Part shown: positions 10,518 through 18,823 of the stretch, in pieces
Numbering within the stretch: position 1 is the first letter of the stretch
Layout: the number at the start of each line of letters is the position of its first letter
Source of the DNA: Oleiagrimonas sp963817755
GTDB taxonomy: Bacteria; Pseudomonadota; Gammaproteobacteria; Xanthomonadales; Rhodanobacteraceae
NCBI GenBank assembly: GCA_963817755.1
Contig: CAWFPB010000003.1
Coordinates: 1,280,665 to 1,344,664, forward strand
Reading direction: 5' to 3'
DNA length: 64,000 bases
Made by a program: the position numbers and the translations under genes
Notes under the pieces: generated by a model
The model's input: the letters and a program-made list of their open reading frames with translations, nothing else
Databases searched by the model: none
What the model was told of the DNA's origin: nothing

Positions 10518-11480
10518 ATGAGTCCAGCCGCAACCAGACCGTCCCTGCCCCGCCGATGCCTCGTCGCGTTGCGGCAGTGGTTCGACACCGGCGCCGCTGC
10601 CGAAAGCGCCGCGGGCGGCGATCCAGACCGCATCGACTGGGCTCGCGTGGTGCCGTTCATCGGCATGCACCTGGCCTGCCTGGCGGTGTTCTGGGTGGGC
10701 TTTTCCTGGTTTGCGCTGTGGACGGCCGTGGCGCTGTATGCGGTACGCATGTTCGCGGTGACCGCCTTCTACCATCGCTACTTCTCGCACCGCGCCTTCC
10801 GCGCACCGCGCGCGGTGCAGTTCGCGTTCGCCGTGCTCGGCGCCAGCGCGGTGCAGCGCGGGCCGCTGTGGTGGGCCGCGCACCACCGCAACCACCACCG
10901 CCATTCGGACCAGCCCAAGGACGTGCATTCGCCGGTCCAGCACGGCTTCTGGCGCAGCCACATGGGCTGGTTCCTGACCCGCCGCGGCTTCGCCACCGAC
11001 TGGTCGTCCATCCCCGATTTGGCCCGGTACCCCGAACTGCGCCTGCTGGACCGCTTCGACATCCTGGTACCGGTGGCCCTGGCCGCGGGCCTGTTTTTCC
11101 TGGGCCAGTGGCTGCACGTCGCGAACCCTTCCCTGGGGGTGACCGGCGGGCAGCTGCTGGTCTGGGGGTTCTTCGTCTCCACGGTGGTGCTGTTCCACGC
11201 CACCGGCAGCATCAACTCGCTGTGCCACCGCTTCGGCTCGCGCCGCTTCGCCACCCGCGACGAGAGCCGCAACAACCTGTGGCTGGCGCTGCTGACCTTC
11301 GGCGAGGGCTGGCACAACAACCATCACCACTTCCCCGGTTCGGCGCGCCAGGGTTTCCGCTGGTGGGAAGTCGACCTGACCTACTACCTGTTGCGGGGCA
11401 TGGCTGCCTTCGGACTGATCGGTTCGCTCAAGGCGGTGCCTACCGGGCTGCGTCGTTCCAGTGAAGGCGGTGATGCATGA
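10518..11480 (+). CDS. Membrane acyl-CoA/acyl-lipid desaturase
   Basis: 320 aa from the ATG at 10518; a TTG at 10482 would add 12 residues, and neither start has a strong Shine-Dalgarno. It is an integral di-iron desaturase of the delta-9 type. The three histidine boxes are HRYFSH (86-91), HRNHH (123-127) and HNNHH (266-270), with hydrophobic hairpins between them. It introduces a double bond into a saturated acyl chain using O2 and electrons from a redox partner. It is the first gene of a seven-gene operon for acyl-chain modification and overlaps the next gene by four bases (ATGA), which suggests translational coupling. Confidence 0.9.
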   Translation: MSPAATRPSLPRRCLVALRQWFDTGAAAESAAGGDPDRIDWARVVPFIGMHLACLAVFWVGFSWFALWTAVALYAVRMFAVTAFYHRYFSHRAFRAPRAVQFAFAVLGASAVQRGPLWWAAHHRNHHRHSDQPKDVHSPVQHGFWRSHMGWFLTRRGFATDWSSIPDLARYPELRLLDRFDILVPVALAAGLFFLGQWLHVANPSLGVTGGQLLVWGFFVSTVVLFHATGSINSLCHRFGSRRFATRDESRNNLWLALLTFGEGWHNNHHHFPGSARQGFRWWEVDLTYYLLRGMAAFGLIGSLKAVPTGLRRSSEGGDA

Positions 11481-12727
11481 AGCAGCGCATTGCTGTCATC
11501 GGCTCGGGTATCGCCGGACTGGCCAGCGCCTGGCTGCTGTCGCGCCGCTACGAGGTGGTGCTGTACGAGGCCGGCGACCGGCTCGGCGGCCACACCCACA
11601 CCCACGCTGTGGAACGGGGCGGACGGCAGTACGCCGTCGACAGCGGCTTCATCGTGTTCAACCCCGTGCACTACCCGTTGCTGTGCCGGATGTTCGACGA
11701 GCTGGGCGTGGCCAGCCAGCCGACCACGATGAGCTTCGCGGTGCGCGACGAGCGCAGCGGACTGGAATACAACGCCACCAGCCTGGCACGGCTGTTCTGC
11801 CAGCGCCGCAACCTGTTTTCGCTGCGCTTCCACGGCATGGTGCGCGACATCATGCGCTTCTACCGCGAGGCACCGGCCCTGCTGGACCTGGACGGACCCG
11901 GCCCGACCCTGGGTGAATACCTGCAGTCGAACCGCTACGGCGCCGCCTTCCGCGAACAGCACATCGTGCCCATGGCCTGTGCGCTGTGGTCTTCGCCGGC
12001 GGCCCGGGTGCTGGACTTCCCGGCCGTCTACCTGGTGCGCTTCATGGCCAACCACCACATGCTGCAGGTGGACGGGCGCCCGACCTGGCGCGTGGTGCGC
12101 GGCGGTTCCAGCCGCTACATCGACGCCCTGCGCGAACGCTGGCACGTGAGTGAGCGCATCGGCGATCCGGTGCGGCGCATCGTGCGCAACGGCGACGGAG
12201 TCAGCGTCCAGTCCGATGCCGGACGCGAGCACTTCGACCAGGTGGTGCTGGCCTGCCACAGCGACCAGGCCCTGGCCCTGCTGGATGCCCCCACTCCGGC
12301 CGAACGCGAGATCCTCGGCGCGATCGCCTGGCAAGACAACGACACCGTGCTGCACACCGACACCCGCGTGCTGCCGCGCAACCGCCGTGCCTGGGCGGCC
12401 TGGAACGCGCTGATCCCGCAACAGCCGGGCGAGGCCTGCACGGTCAGCTACGACATGAACCAGTTGCAGTCGATCGAGGCACCGGAGACTTTCGTGGTGT
12501 CGCTCAACTGCACCGACCGCATCGATCCGGACCGGATCCTGGCGCGCATGCGCTACCAGCATCCGGTCTACACCCACGACACCGTCGCCGCGCAGGGCCG
12601 GCGCTCGGAAATCCAGGGTGGCAAGCAGACCTGGTTCGCCGGTGCCTGGTGGGGCTGGGGCTTCCACGAGGACGGCATGCGCAGCGCGGTCGAGGTGGCC
12701 GCCGGCCTGGGGGTGGACTGGACATGA
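11477..12727 (+). CDS. FAD-dependent amine-oxidase-fold oxidoreductase
   Basis: 416 aa. The N-terminal Rossmann fold has IAVIGSGIAGLASAWLL, then VVLYEAGDRLGGHTHTH (the GG motif of FAD amine-oxidase/phytoene-desaturase-like proteins). The C-terminus has WFAGAWWGWGFHEDG, the second FAD contact. Members of this family stand next to DUF1365 and Cfa genes in many proteobacteria and are thought to act on lipid acyl chains, not amines. By analogy with furan fatty acid synthesis in Rhodobacter it could be the desaturating step, but that is inference. Its stop overlaps the next start (ATGA at 12724). Confidence 0.85.
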   Translation: MKQRIAVIGSGIAGLASAWLLSRRYEVVLYEAGDRLGGHTHTHAVERGGRQYAVDSGFIVFNPVHYPLLCRMFDELGVASQPTTMSFAVRDERSGLEYNATSLARLFCQRRNLFSLRFHGMVRDIMRFYREAPALLDLDGPGPTLGEYLQSNRYGAAFREQHIVPMACALWSSPAARVLDFPAVYLVRFMANHHMLQVDGRPTWRVVRGGSSRYIDALRERWHVSERIGDPVRRIVRNGDGVSVQSDAGREHFDQVVLACHSDQALALLDAPTPAEREILGAIAWQDNDTVLHTDTRVLPRNRRAWAAWNALIPQQPGEACTVSYDMNQLQSIEAPETFVVSLNCTDRIDPDRILARMRYQHPVYTHDTVAAQGRRSEIQGGKQTWFAGAWWGWGFHEDGMRSAVEVAAGLGVDWT

Positions 12728-13563
12728 ACGCAATGCTGCGCAATTTCCACGCCGGGACGTCCAGGACCGACAAGGCAAGCAGGCACGAACTCGATGCCGC
12801 GACACCGCTGGCCAGCGGCATCTACGAGGGCTGGGTGCGGCACCGCCGCCATGCCCCTCATCCGCACGCCTTCCGCTACCGCGTGGCCATGCTGTACCTG
12901 GACCTGGCCGAGCTGGACGGGCTGTTCGACCGCCATCCGCTGTGGTCGCAGGGTCGGCGCAACCTGGCCGCGTTCCGTCGCGAAGACTACCTGGGACCGG
13001 TCGACCTTCCGCTGGACGAGGCGGTGCGCCGGCGCGTGGCCGAAGCCACCGGCACGCGACCGGCCGGACCGATCCGCCTGCTGACCCACGTGCGCTATTT
13101 CGGTTACGTGTTCAATCCGGTCAGCTTCTACTACTGCTATGGCAGCGACGGCGTCACGCTGGAAACCATCGTCGCCGAGATTACCAACACGCCGTGGAAG
13201 GAACGCCATGCCTATGTCCTGACCCTGCGCGAAGCCGTGCGCCACGGCCGTGCCTCGGCATGGCGTTTTGCCAAGGACTTCCATGTCTCGCCGTTCATGC
13301 CCATGCAGCGCAACTACGCCTGGCGCTTCACCGCGCCGGGCGCGGACCTGCACGTGCACATGGATGTGCTTGAAGGCGAGACCCGCGAATTCGACGCCAC
13401 CCTGGCACTCAGGCGCCGTCCTCTGGACCGGCGCGGACTGACCCGGGTACTGCTGCGTTACCCGCTGATGACGATGAAGGTCATCGCCGCCATCCACTGG
13501 CAGGCCCTGCGCCTTTGGCTCAAGCGCAACCCCGTCCACGACCATCCCGGCAAGCGCCGCTAG
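12724..13563 (+). CDS. DUF1365 family protein
   Basis: 279 aa. The family hallmarks are present: IYEGWVRHRRHAPHPHAFRY near the N-terminus, FGYVFNPVSFYYCY in the middle, and KDFHVSPFMPM toward the C-terminus. No membrane segments or signal peptide are evident. The biochemical role of DUF1365 is unknown to me, but it is almost always adjacent to this FAD protein and a Cfa-type methyltransferase, so it is probably needed for the same lipid modification. The start ATG overlaps the preceding stop. Confidence 0.87.
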   Translation: MNAMLRNFHAGTSRTDKASRHELDAATPLASGIYEGWVRHRRHAPHPHAFRYRVAMLYLDLAELDGLFDRHPLWSQGRRNLAAFRREDYLGPVDLPLDEAVRRRVAEATGTRPAGPIRLLTHVRYFGYVFNPVSFYYCYGSDGVTLETIVAEITNTPWKERHAYVLTLREAVRHGRASAWRFAKDFHVSPFMPMQRNYAWRFTAPGADLHVHMDVLEGETREFDATLALRRRPLDRRGLTRVLLRYPLMTMKVIAAIHWQALRLWLKRNPVHDHPGKRR

Positions 13564-13582
13564 ATCTTCAGGAGAACGCTTC

Positions 13583-14869
13583 ATGGACATGCGAATCGAC
13601 CAGGTCTGCTCCGACCGCAACCGCTCCTTCACCGCCCTGGAGCGGATGCTGCGCGGGCGCCTCGTGGCGCAGATGCAGCAACTGGAGGGCTGCCGGCTGA
13701 CCCTATGCGATGCGCTGGGCGAGGAGCAACTGGGCCAGCCCGCCGCCCGCGACGGCGACACGCTGGCCGTGGAAATCCGCGTGCGCGACCCGGCCTTCTA
13801 CCGCGCCGTCGCGGCCAACGGCAGCGTCGGCGCCGGCGAGGCCTACATGGACGGGCTGTGGCAGTGCGACGACCTGGTCGCGCTGGTGCGCATCCTGGTG
13901 CGCAACCGCGCCATCCTCGACGGCATGGAATCGGGCCTGGCCCGGCTGGGCGGCATGGCGCTGCGCGTCTGGCATGCCCTGCGCCGCAACACCCGCAACG
14001 GCAGCCGGCGCAACATCGCCGCGCACTACGATCTGGGCAACACGCTGTTCGAGCTGTTCCTCGATCCGTCGCTGATGTATTCCTCGGCCATCTTCGCCGA
14101 TGAGCGCGAATCGCTCGACGTGGCCGCCACGCGCAAGCTCGAGCGCATCTGCCGCAAGCTGGACCTGTCCGCGGAAGACCACGTGGTGGAAATCGGCACC
14201 GGCTGGGGCGGCTTCGCCATCCACGCCGCCTCGCGCTACGGCTGCCGCGTGACCACCACCACGATCTCGCGCGAGCAGTACGACCTGGCGCGCCAGCGCA
14301 TTGCGCGGGCCGGCCTGTCCGACCGCGTGACGGTGCTGCTGGAGGACTACCGGGACCTGGAAGGGACCTACGACAAGCTGGTATCGATCGAGATGATCGA
14401 GGCCATCGGCCACTCGTACCTGGAAACCTACTTCGAGACCGTGTGCCGGCTGCTCAAGCCCGACGGCCTGGCCCTGATCCAGGCCATCACCATCGAGGAC
14501 CACCGCTATCACCAGGCGCTGCACTCGGTCGACTTCATCAAGCGCTTCATCTTTCCCGGCAGCTTCATCCCCTGCGTGACCGCGATGTTGTCGGCGGCAT
14601 CCAACACCACGGACCTGCGCCTGTACAACCTGGAGGACATCGGCCAAAGCTACGCGCTGACCCTGCGCGCCTGGCGCGAGCGTTTCCTCGATCGCCTGCC
14701 GCAGGTGCGCGAACTGGGCTACGACGCGCGCTTCACGCGCATGTGGGAGTTCTACCTGGCCTACTGCGAGGGCGGCTTCCTGGAGCGCTCGATCGGCGAC
14801 GTGCAGATGCTCTTCACGCGCCCCGGCAACCGCCGCGCGCCGTGGCTGCCCGACCTGGAGCACGCATGA
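13583..14869 (+). CDS. Cfa-family SAM-dependent fatty-acyl methyltransferase (first copy)
   Basis: 428 aa, full length for cyclopropane-fatty-acyl-phospholipid synthase. It has an N-terminal lipid-binding region and a SAM-binding motif VVEIGTGWGGFAI (201-213), with SIEMIEAIG downstream. By alignment from memory with E. coli Cfa, the bicarbonate-site Cys139 is replaced by Ser (YSSAIF, about 168) and His266 by Gln (ALIQAI, about 300), while the Glu and the Tyr of SYALTL remain. It may therefore make a methylated or methylenated chain rather than a cyclopropane. AGGAG precedes the start at 13583. It lies 19 bases after DUF1365 and overlaps the next gene by four. Confidence 0.88.
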   Translation: MDMRIDQVCSDRNRSFTALERMLRGRLVAQMQQLEGCRLTLCDALGEEQLGQPAARDGDTLAVEIRVRDPAFYRAVAANGSVGAGEAYMDGLWQCDDLVALVRILVRNRAILDGMESGLARLGGMALRVWHALRRNTRNGSRRNIAAHYDLGNTLFELFLDPSLMYSSAIFADERESLDVAATRKLERICRKLDLSAEDHVVEIGTGWGGFAIHAASRYGCRVTTTTISREQYDLARQRIARAGLSDRVTVLLEDYRDLEGTYDKLVSIEMIEAIGHSYLETYFETVCRLLKPDGLALIQAITIEDHRYHQALHSVDFIKRFIFPGSFIPCVTAMLSAASNTTDLRLYNLEDIGQSYALTLRAWRERFLDRLPQVRELGYDARFTRMWEFYLAYCEGGFLERSIGDVQMLFTRPGNRRAPWLPDLEHA

Positions 14870-15414
14870 ACATCTGGGCCAACATCATCGGCTACCAGCT
14901 GATGTGGCTGGCCGCCGTGTGGGGCGCCGGACACGGCCTGTGGTGGCCCGGTGTGGCCGCGGCCGCGGTGTTCGTGACCTGGGGCCTGGCCCGCCGCGGC
15001 GCTCGCACCGATCTGGTCCTGATGGCCTTCGTGGTGCCGATCGGCTGCGCCATGGATTCGCTGCTGGCCGCCAGCGGCCTGGTCGCCTACGGCGCACCGG
15101 TACCGTCCGTGCACCTGGCGCCGCTGTGGATCGCGGCAATCTGGTGCAGCTTCGCCCTGACCCTGCGCCACACCTTCCGCTTTCTCTTCGGCCGTCCCCT
15201 GCTCGCCGCGCTGTTCGGCGCCCTCGGTGCGCCCCTGGCGTACCTGGGCGCCGCGCGCGGCTGGAGCGCGATCGCGTTCGGTCACGGCCCGTGGCCGGCA
15301 CTGGCCGCGCTGGCCGCACTGTGGGCGCTGGCGATGCCGCTGATGCTGTACATCGCCACCCGCCTGGAGCGGCGCCACGATCCGGTCGGCCATGGAGGAC
15401 ATGCCCATGCGTGA
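14866..15414 (+). CDS. DUF2878 family membrane protein
   Basis: 182 aa, mostly hydrophobic, with about five to six membrane segments and conserved charged spots typical of DUF2878 (NIIGYQLMWLAAVWGA at the start, RRGARTDLVLM, CAMDSLL). Function unknown. In other proteobacteria it occurs with DUF1295 and Cfa genes, including ones under ECF sigma/ChrR control in response to singlet oxygen; no such regulator is present here. The start overlaps the preceding stop by four bases, and the end overlaps DUF1295. Confidence 0.8.
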   Translation: MNIWANIIGYQLMWLAAVWGAGHGLWWPGVAAAAVFVTWGLARRGARTDLVLMAFVVPIGCAMDSLLAASGLVAYGAPVPSVHLAPLWIAAIWCSFALTLRHTFRFLFGRPLLAALFGALGAPLAYLGAARGWSAIAFGHGPWPALAALAALWALAMPLMLYIATRLERRHDPVGHGGHAHA

Positions 15415-16210
15415 GCTCCCGCTGTGGATCCAGCCGCTGGTGGTCCTTGCCGGCACCTGCGTGCCCATGGTGCTGGCCTGGCTGCGCCAGCGCGCGACTC
15501 GCAACGCCGGCATCGTCGACGTGGTGTGGGCCGGCTCCATGGCCGCCAGCGCGCTGTGGTATGCGTGGATCGCACCCGGCGCCGTCGGCGTGCGGATCGC
15601 GGTGGCGTTGCTGGGCGGGCTGTGGGGCCTGCGCCTGTGCCTGTTCCTGCTGCGCCGCGTGCGCGGCGAGGCCGAGGACGGCCGCTACGCCTACCTGCGC
15701 CAGCACTGGAACGACGCCCAGGGCAAGTTCCTGGTCTTCTTCCTGGCCCAGGCCGGCTTCACCGCGCTGCTTTCGCTGCCGTTCCTGGCCGTGACCTGGA
15801 ATCCGGCGACGCCACCGGCATGGGCCTGGATCGCGGCGCTGGCCATCTGGCTGCTGTCCGTGGCCGGCGAGGCCCTGGCCGACCGCCAGCTGGCGCGTTT
15901 CCGCACCGACCCAGCAAACCGCGGGCGCACCTGCCGCGCCGGCCTGTGGCGCTTCTCGCGCCATCCCAACTACTTCTTCGAGTGGCTGCACTGGTTCGCC
16001 TACCCGCTGCTGGCGATCGGCTCGCCCGTCGCCTGGCTGGCATGGTCCGGGCCGGTGCTGATGCTCGCCTTCCTGTATCGCCTGACCGGCATTCCCTACA
16101 CCGAGGCGCAGGCCCTGCGCAGCCGCGGCGAGGACTACCGCGACTACCAGCGCACGACCAGCGCCTTCATCCCCTGGTTCCCCAAGGAGGTCACTCCCGA
16201 TGAGCGATAG
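15407..16210 (+). CDS. DUF1295 (steroid 5-alpha-reductase-like) membrane protein
   Basis: 267 aa. Multi-pass membrane protein with the C-terminal signature LWRFSRHPNYFFEWLHWFAY, then IPYTEAQALRSRGEDYRDYQ, which is the NADPH-binding end of 5-alpha-reductase and isoprenylcysteine methyltransferase-like enzymes. It probably reduces a double bond or modifies a lipid in the membrane. I chose the ATG at 15407 because GGAGG lies 8 bases before it; ATGs at 15392 and 15401 are alternatives. It overlaps both neighbours, consistent with one operon. Confidence 0.86.
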   Translation: MRELPLWIQPLVVLAGTCVPMVLAWLRQRATRNAGIVDVVWAGSMAASALWYAWIAPGAVGVRIAVALLGGLWGLRLCLFLLRRVRGEAEDGRYAYLRQHWNDAQGKFLVFFLAQAGFTALLSLPFLAVTWNPATPPAWAWIAALAIWLLSVAGEALADRQLARFRTDPANRGRTCRAGLWRFSRHPNYFFEWLHWFAYPLLAIGSPVAWLAWSGPVLMLAFLYRLTGIPYTEAQALRSRGEDYRDYQRTTSAFIPWFPKEVTPDER

Positions 16211-17279
16211 CATGGCCATGACCACGCCCACGCAACGCGCCCCCCGCGAACGCGGCCTGACCGGCCTGGCCGAACGCGGCCTGGTTCCGGACGGCCTGCT
16301 GCGACTGGGCATCCGCCGGCTGTGCATGCAGCGCTTGCGCGAGGAATACGCCGGCGGCCCGGACCAGCACTGGCAGCGCTACAACGAGCTGCTGGAGGAA
16401 CTGCGCCACAGCCCGGTGGCCATCCATACCGACGCCGCCAACCAGCAGCACTACGAGCTGCCGCCGTCGTTCTTCGAGCTGTGCCTGGGCCCGCGCCTGA
16501 AATACTCCAGCTGCTATTTCCCCAACGGCGACGAGACGCTGGAAGAGGCGGAAACGGCGATGCTGGAGCTGTATGGAGCACGCGCCGAACTGGCCGACGG
16601 CCAGGACATCCTGGAGCTGGGCTGCGGCTGGGGCTCGTTGACGCTGTGGATGGCCGAGCGCTATCCGGGCTCGCGCATCACCGCGGTGTCCAACTCCAGC
16701 CTGCAGCGCGGCTTCATCGAGGACCGCTGCCGCGAACGCGGACTGGACAACGTGCGCGTGATCACCGCCGACGTCAACCGGCTGGAACTGGATGCGAACA
16801 GCTTCGACCGCGCGGTCTCGATCGAGATGTTCGAGCACATGCGCAACTACGAGACCCTGATGCGCAACATCGGGACCTGGCTGCGCAAGGGCGGCAAGCT
16901 GTTCGTGCACATCTTCTGCCACAACGAGCTGATGTATCCGTTCGAGACCGAAGGTGGCGACAACTGGATGGGCCGGCATTTCTTCACCGGCGGACTGATG
17001 CCGGCGGCCGATACCCTGCTGCATTTCCAGCAGCACCTGAAGGCAGAGCAGCGTTGGCAGCTCTCCGGTCGCCATTACCAGCGCACCGCCAACCTGTGGC
17101 TGGCCAACCAGGACGCCAACCGCGAGCGGGTACTGACGGTCCTGCGCGAGGCCTATGGCCCCGACGCCAAGCTCTGGAACCAGCGCTGGCGCATGTTCTG
17201 GATGGCCTGCGCGGAGCTGTTCGGGCTCGAGGGCGGGCGCGAATGGGGCGTGGGGCATTACCGCTTCGTGAAGCCGTGA
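16200..17279 (+). CDS. Cfa-family SAM-dependent methyltransferase (second copy)
   Basis: 359 aa, clearly different from the first copy. The SAM motif is ILELGCGWGS (137-146), followed by VSIEMFEHMRNYETLM. The segments KYSSCYFPNG and LFVHIFCHNELMYPF keep a Cys and a His in the region where Cfa enzymes bind bicarbonate. It lacks the long N-terminal domain of E. coli Cfa. A strong AGGAGGT precedes the ATG at 16200, and the start overlaps the DUF1295 stop. It closes the operon. Two non-identical Cfa-type enzymes in one operon imply two successive steps or two substrates. Confidence 0.86.
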   Translation: MSDSMAMTTPTQRAPRERGLTGLAERGLVPDGLLRLGIRRLCMQRLREEYAGGPDQHWQRYNELLEELRHSPVAIHTDAANQQHYELPPSFFELCLGPRLKYSSCYFPNGDETLEEAETAMLELYGARAELADGQDILELGCGWGSLTLWMAERYPGSRITAVSNSSLQRGFIEDRCRERGLDNVRVITADVNRLELDANSFDRAVSIEMFEHMRNYETLMRNIGTWLRKGGKLFVHIFCHNELMYPFETEGGDNWMGRHFFTGGLMPAADTLLHFQQHLKAEQRWQLSGRHYQRTANLWLANQDANRERVLTVLREAYGPDAKLWNQRWRMFWMACAELFGLEGGREWGVGHYRFVKP

Positions 17280-17282
17280 TTT

Positions 17283-17393
17283 GGGACGCGGGACCCGGGA
17301 CCCGGGACTCGGGACTCGGGACTCGGGGCTCGGGACTCGGGGCTCGGGACTCGGGACTCGGGATTCGCGGAATTCGGGATTCGGGTACCGGGT
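17283..17393. repeat. GGGACTC heptad array with G-quadruplex pattern
   Basis: About 15 GGG tracts separated mostly by four bases (GGGACTC, GGGGCTC, GGGACCC, GGGATTC variants) begin four bases after the stop of the second Cfa gene and run almost to the following terminator. Every group of four tracts fits the G3-N4 quadruplex rule. The array lies on the coding strand of the lipid operon, so it is probably in that mRNA. Confidence 0.85.
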
Positions 17394-17423
17394 CCCGTGT
17401 ACCGCCCCCCCAATCCCGACCAA

Positions 17424-17451
17424 AAAAAGCCCGGCCGAAGCCGGGCTTTTT
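17424..17451. terminator. Bidirectional intrinsic terminator
   Basis: A 12-bp stem (AAAAAGCCCGGC with GCCGGGCTTTTT) closes on a CGAA tetraloop, with an A-run on the left and a T-run on the right. It can end both the lipid operon (plus) and the convergent ompA-like gene (minus). Confidence 0.9.
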
Positions 17452-17473
17452 CGTGCTGGCAGTTGCAGGACCG

Positions 17474-18616
17474 TTACTGATTCTGGTCTTCGGTCTGCAA
17501 CTCCGTGCGACGGTTGCGGGCGCGACCGTCCTTGGTGGCGTTGGTGGCCACCGGATTGCTCTCGCCGTGGCCGACCGGGCCGTCCAGCTGGCTGGCGCTG
17601 ACGCCGTGCGAGACCAGGTAGTCGTACACGATCTTCGCGCGACGCTCGGACAGCGTCTGGTTGTAGGACTCCGAACCGACCGAGTCGGTGTAACCGGCCA
17701 CCATCACACGCACGTTCGGGTAGCGCTTGAGGGTGTCCACCGCCTGGTTGAGGATGTCCATCGAATCGGACATCGGCTCCTGCAGGGTCGTACCGATGTC
17801 GGTCTCGCCCTTGTGCGGACGGTCGAACTTGAAGTTCACGCCGCGCAGGTCGATGACCACCTTCTGCGGGCAGCCGTCCGGACCGACGATGGTACCGGCC
17901 GGGGTGTTCGGGCACTTGTCGTCGCAGTTGTTGACGCCGTCATTGTCGCTGTCGAGCTGGTTGCAGGTCGGCTGCGGCGGCGGCGGCGGGGCGACCGGCT
18001 TGGGCGGCGGCGGCGGCGGGGCGACCGCGCCGAAGCGCGACACCAGGCTCAGTCCGAGGAAGTAGTCGCCATAGCTGCCCTGCGGCTGGGAATTGCTGTC
18101 CCAGTCATGGCGATAGCCACCTTCGACGCGGAAGTCCATGTTCTCGTTGATGGACTTGGAAATGCCCAGACCGACTTCCGCCATCGGCGCCCAGCCGCTG
18201 TCGAGCATGCTGGTGTGGTGGCTGCCGCCGGCACCGAACAGCAGGTACGGCCGCCAGTCGTTCCAGCCGCCCGCGTAGAAACGCGCCGCCAGGCCCACGG
18301 TCAGGTTCTTCCAGTGGCTGGAGGAATAATCGATGCGCCGGCTGGTGTAGTCGGCGAACGCGTCGACGGACGTGTACGAGTTGATGAACTTGCCGAACCC
18401 CAGGCCGTAGTACAGCTGGCGGCTGTTGGTGTTGCGGTCGGTGTCGTTGTAGTAGCCGCCGACGGTCGGCGCGATGTACCACCGGCCGTCGTATTTGCTG
18501 CTCGAGCTGGTCGTGCTCGTCGACTGGCTGCCGGAGGTGCCCGTGTCCTGGGCGTGCACGGCACCCACGCATCCCAGTGCAAGGGCGGCGAGCATGCACA
18601 AAGCTTTCTGCTTCAT
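17474..18616 (-). CDS. OmpA-family outer membrane protein with TSP3 repeat
   Basis: 380 aa. The signal peptide ends ...GAVHAQ. The order is a low-complexity Ser/Thr stretch (about 25-40), an eight-strand-like beta barrel (about 40-215), proline-rich linkers with runs of Pro (about 220-240), a calcium-binding thrombospondin type 3 motif (DSDNDGVNNCDDKCPNTP) and a C-terminal OmpA peptidoglycan-binding domain with VAGYTDSVGSESYN and LSERRAKIVYDYL. It anchors the outer membrane to the cell wall. The start ATG at 18616 has AGGAG upstream; the longer open frame beyond it lacks family support. Confidence 0.93.
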   Translation of the reverse strand: MKQKALCMLAALALGCVGAVHAQDTGTSGSQSTSTTSSSSKYDGRWYIAPTVGGYYNDTDRNTNSRQLYYGLGFGKFINSYTSVDAFADYTSRRIDYSSSHWKNLTVGLAARFYAGGWNDWRPYLLFGAGGSHHTSMLDSGWAPMAEVGLGISKSINENMDFRVEGGYRHDWDSNSQPQGSYGDYFLGLSLVSRFGAVAPPPPPPKPVAPPPPPQPTCNQLDSDNDGVNNCDDKCPNTPAGTIVGPDGCPQKVVIDLRGVNFKFDRPHKGETDIGTTLQEPMSDSMDILNQAVDTLKRYPNVRVMVAGYTDSVGSESYNQTLSERRAKIVYDYLVSHGVSASQLDGPVGHGESNPVATNATKDGRARNRRTELQTEDQNQ

Positions 18617-18823
18617 CTTGAAACTCCTATTTACCATGTTTGCTTTCGCACCCGCTCCCCCGTGCAGTGGCAACTGCCTTGCCACAACCGAGCCCCGGGA
18701 ATCCGTTAACGGCATCGCGTAATCCGAAGTCGATGCTGTGACGGCGATCTTATCAAAATTCAAACAATTGAACGAGGCTGCGAACGGCCGAAATTCGGCC
18801 GTTCGCAGGGCATTGTGCATAGG

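Noticed and set aside
17283..17393. CRISPR array
   Set aside because: The repeat unit is only seven bases with no unique spacers; it is a heptad microsatellite.
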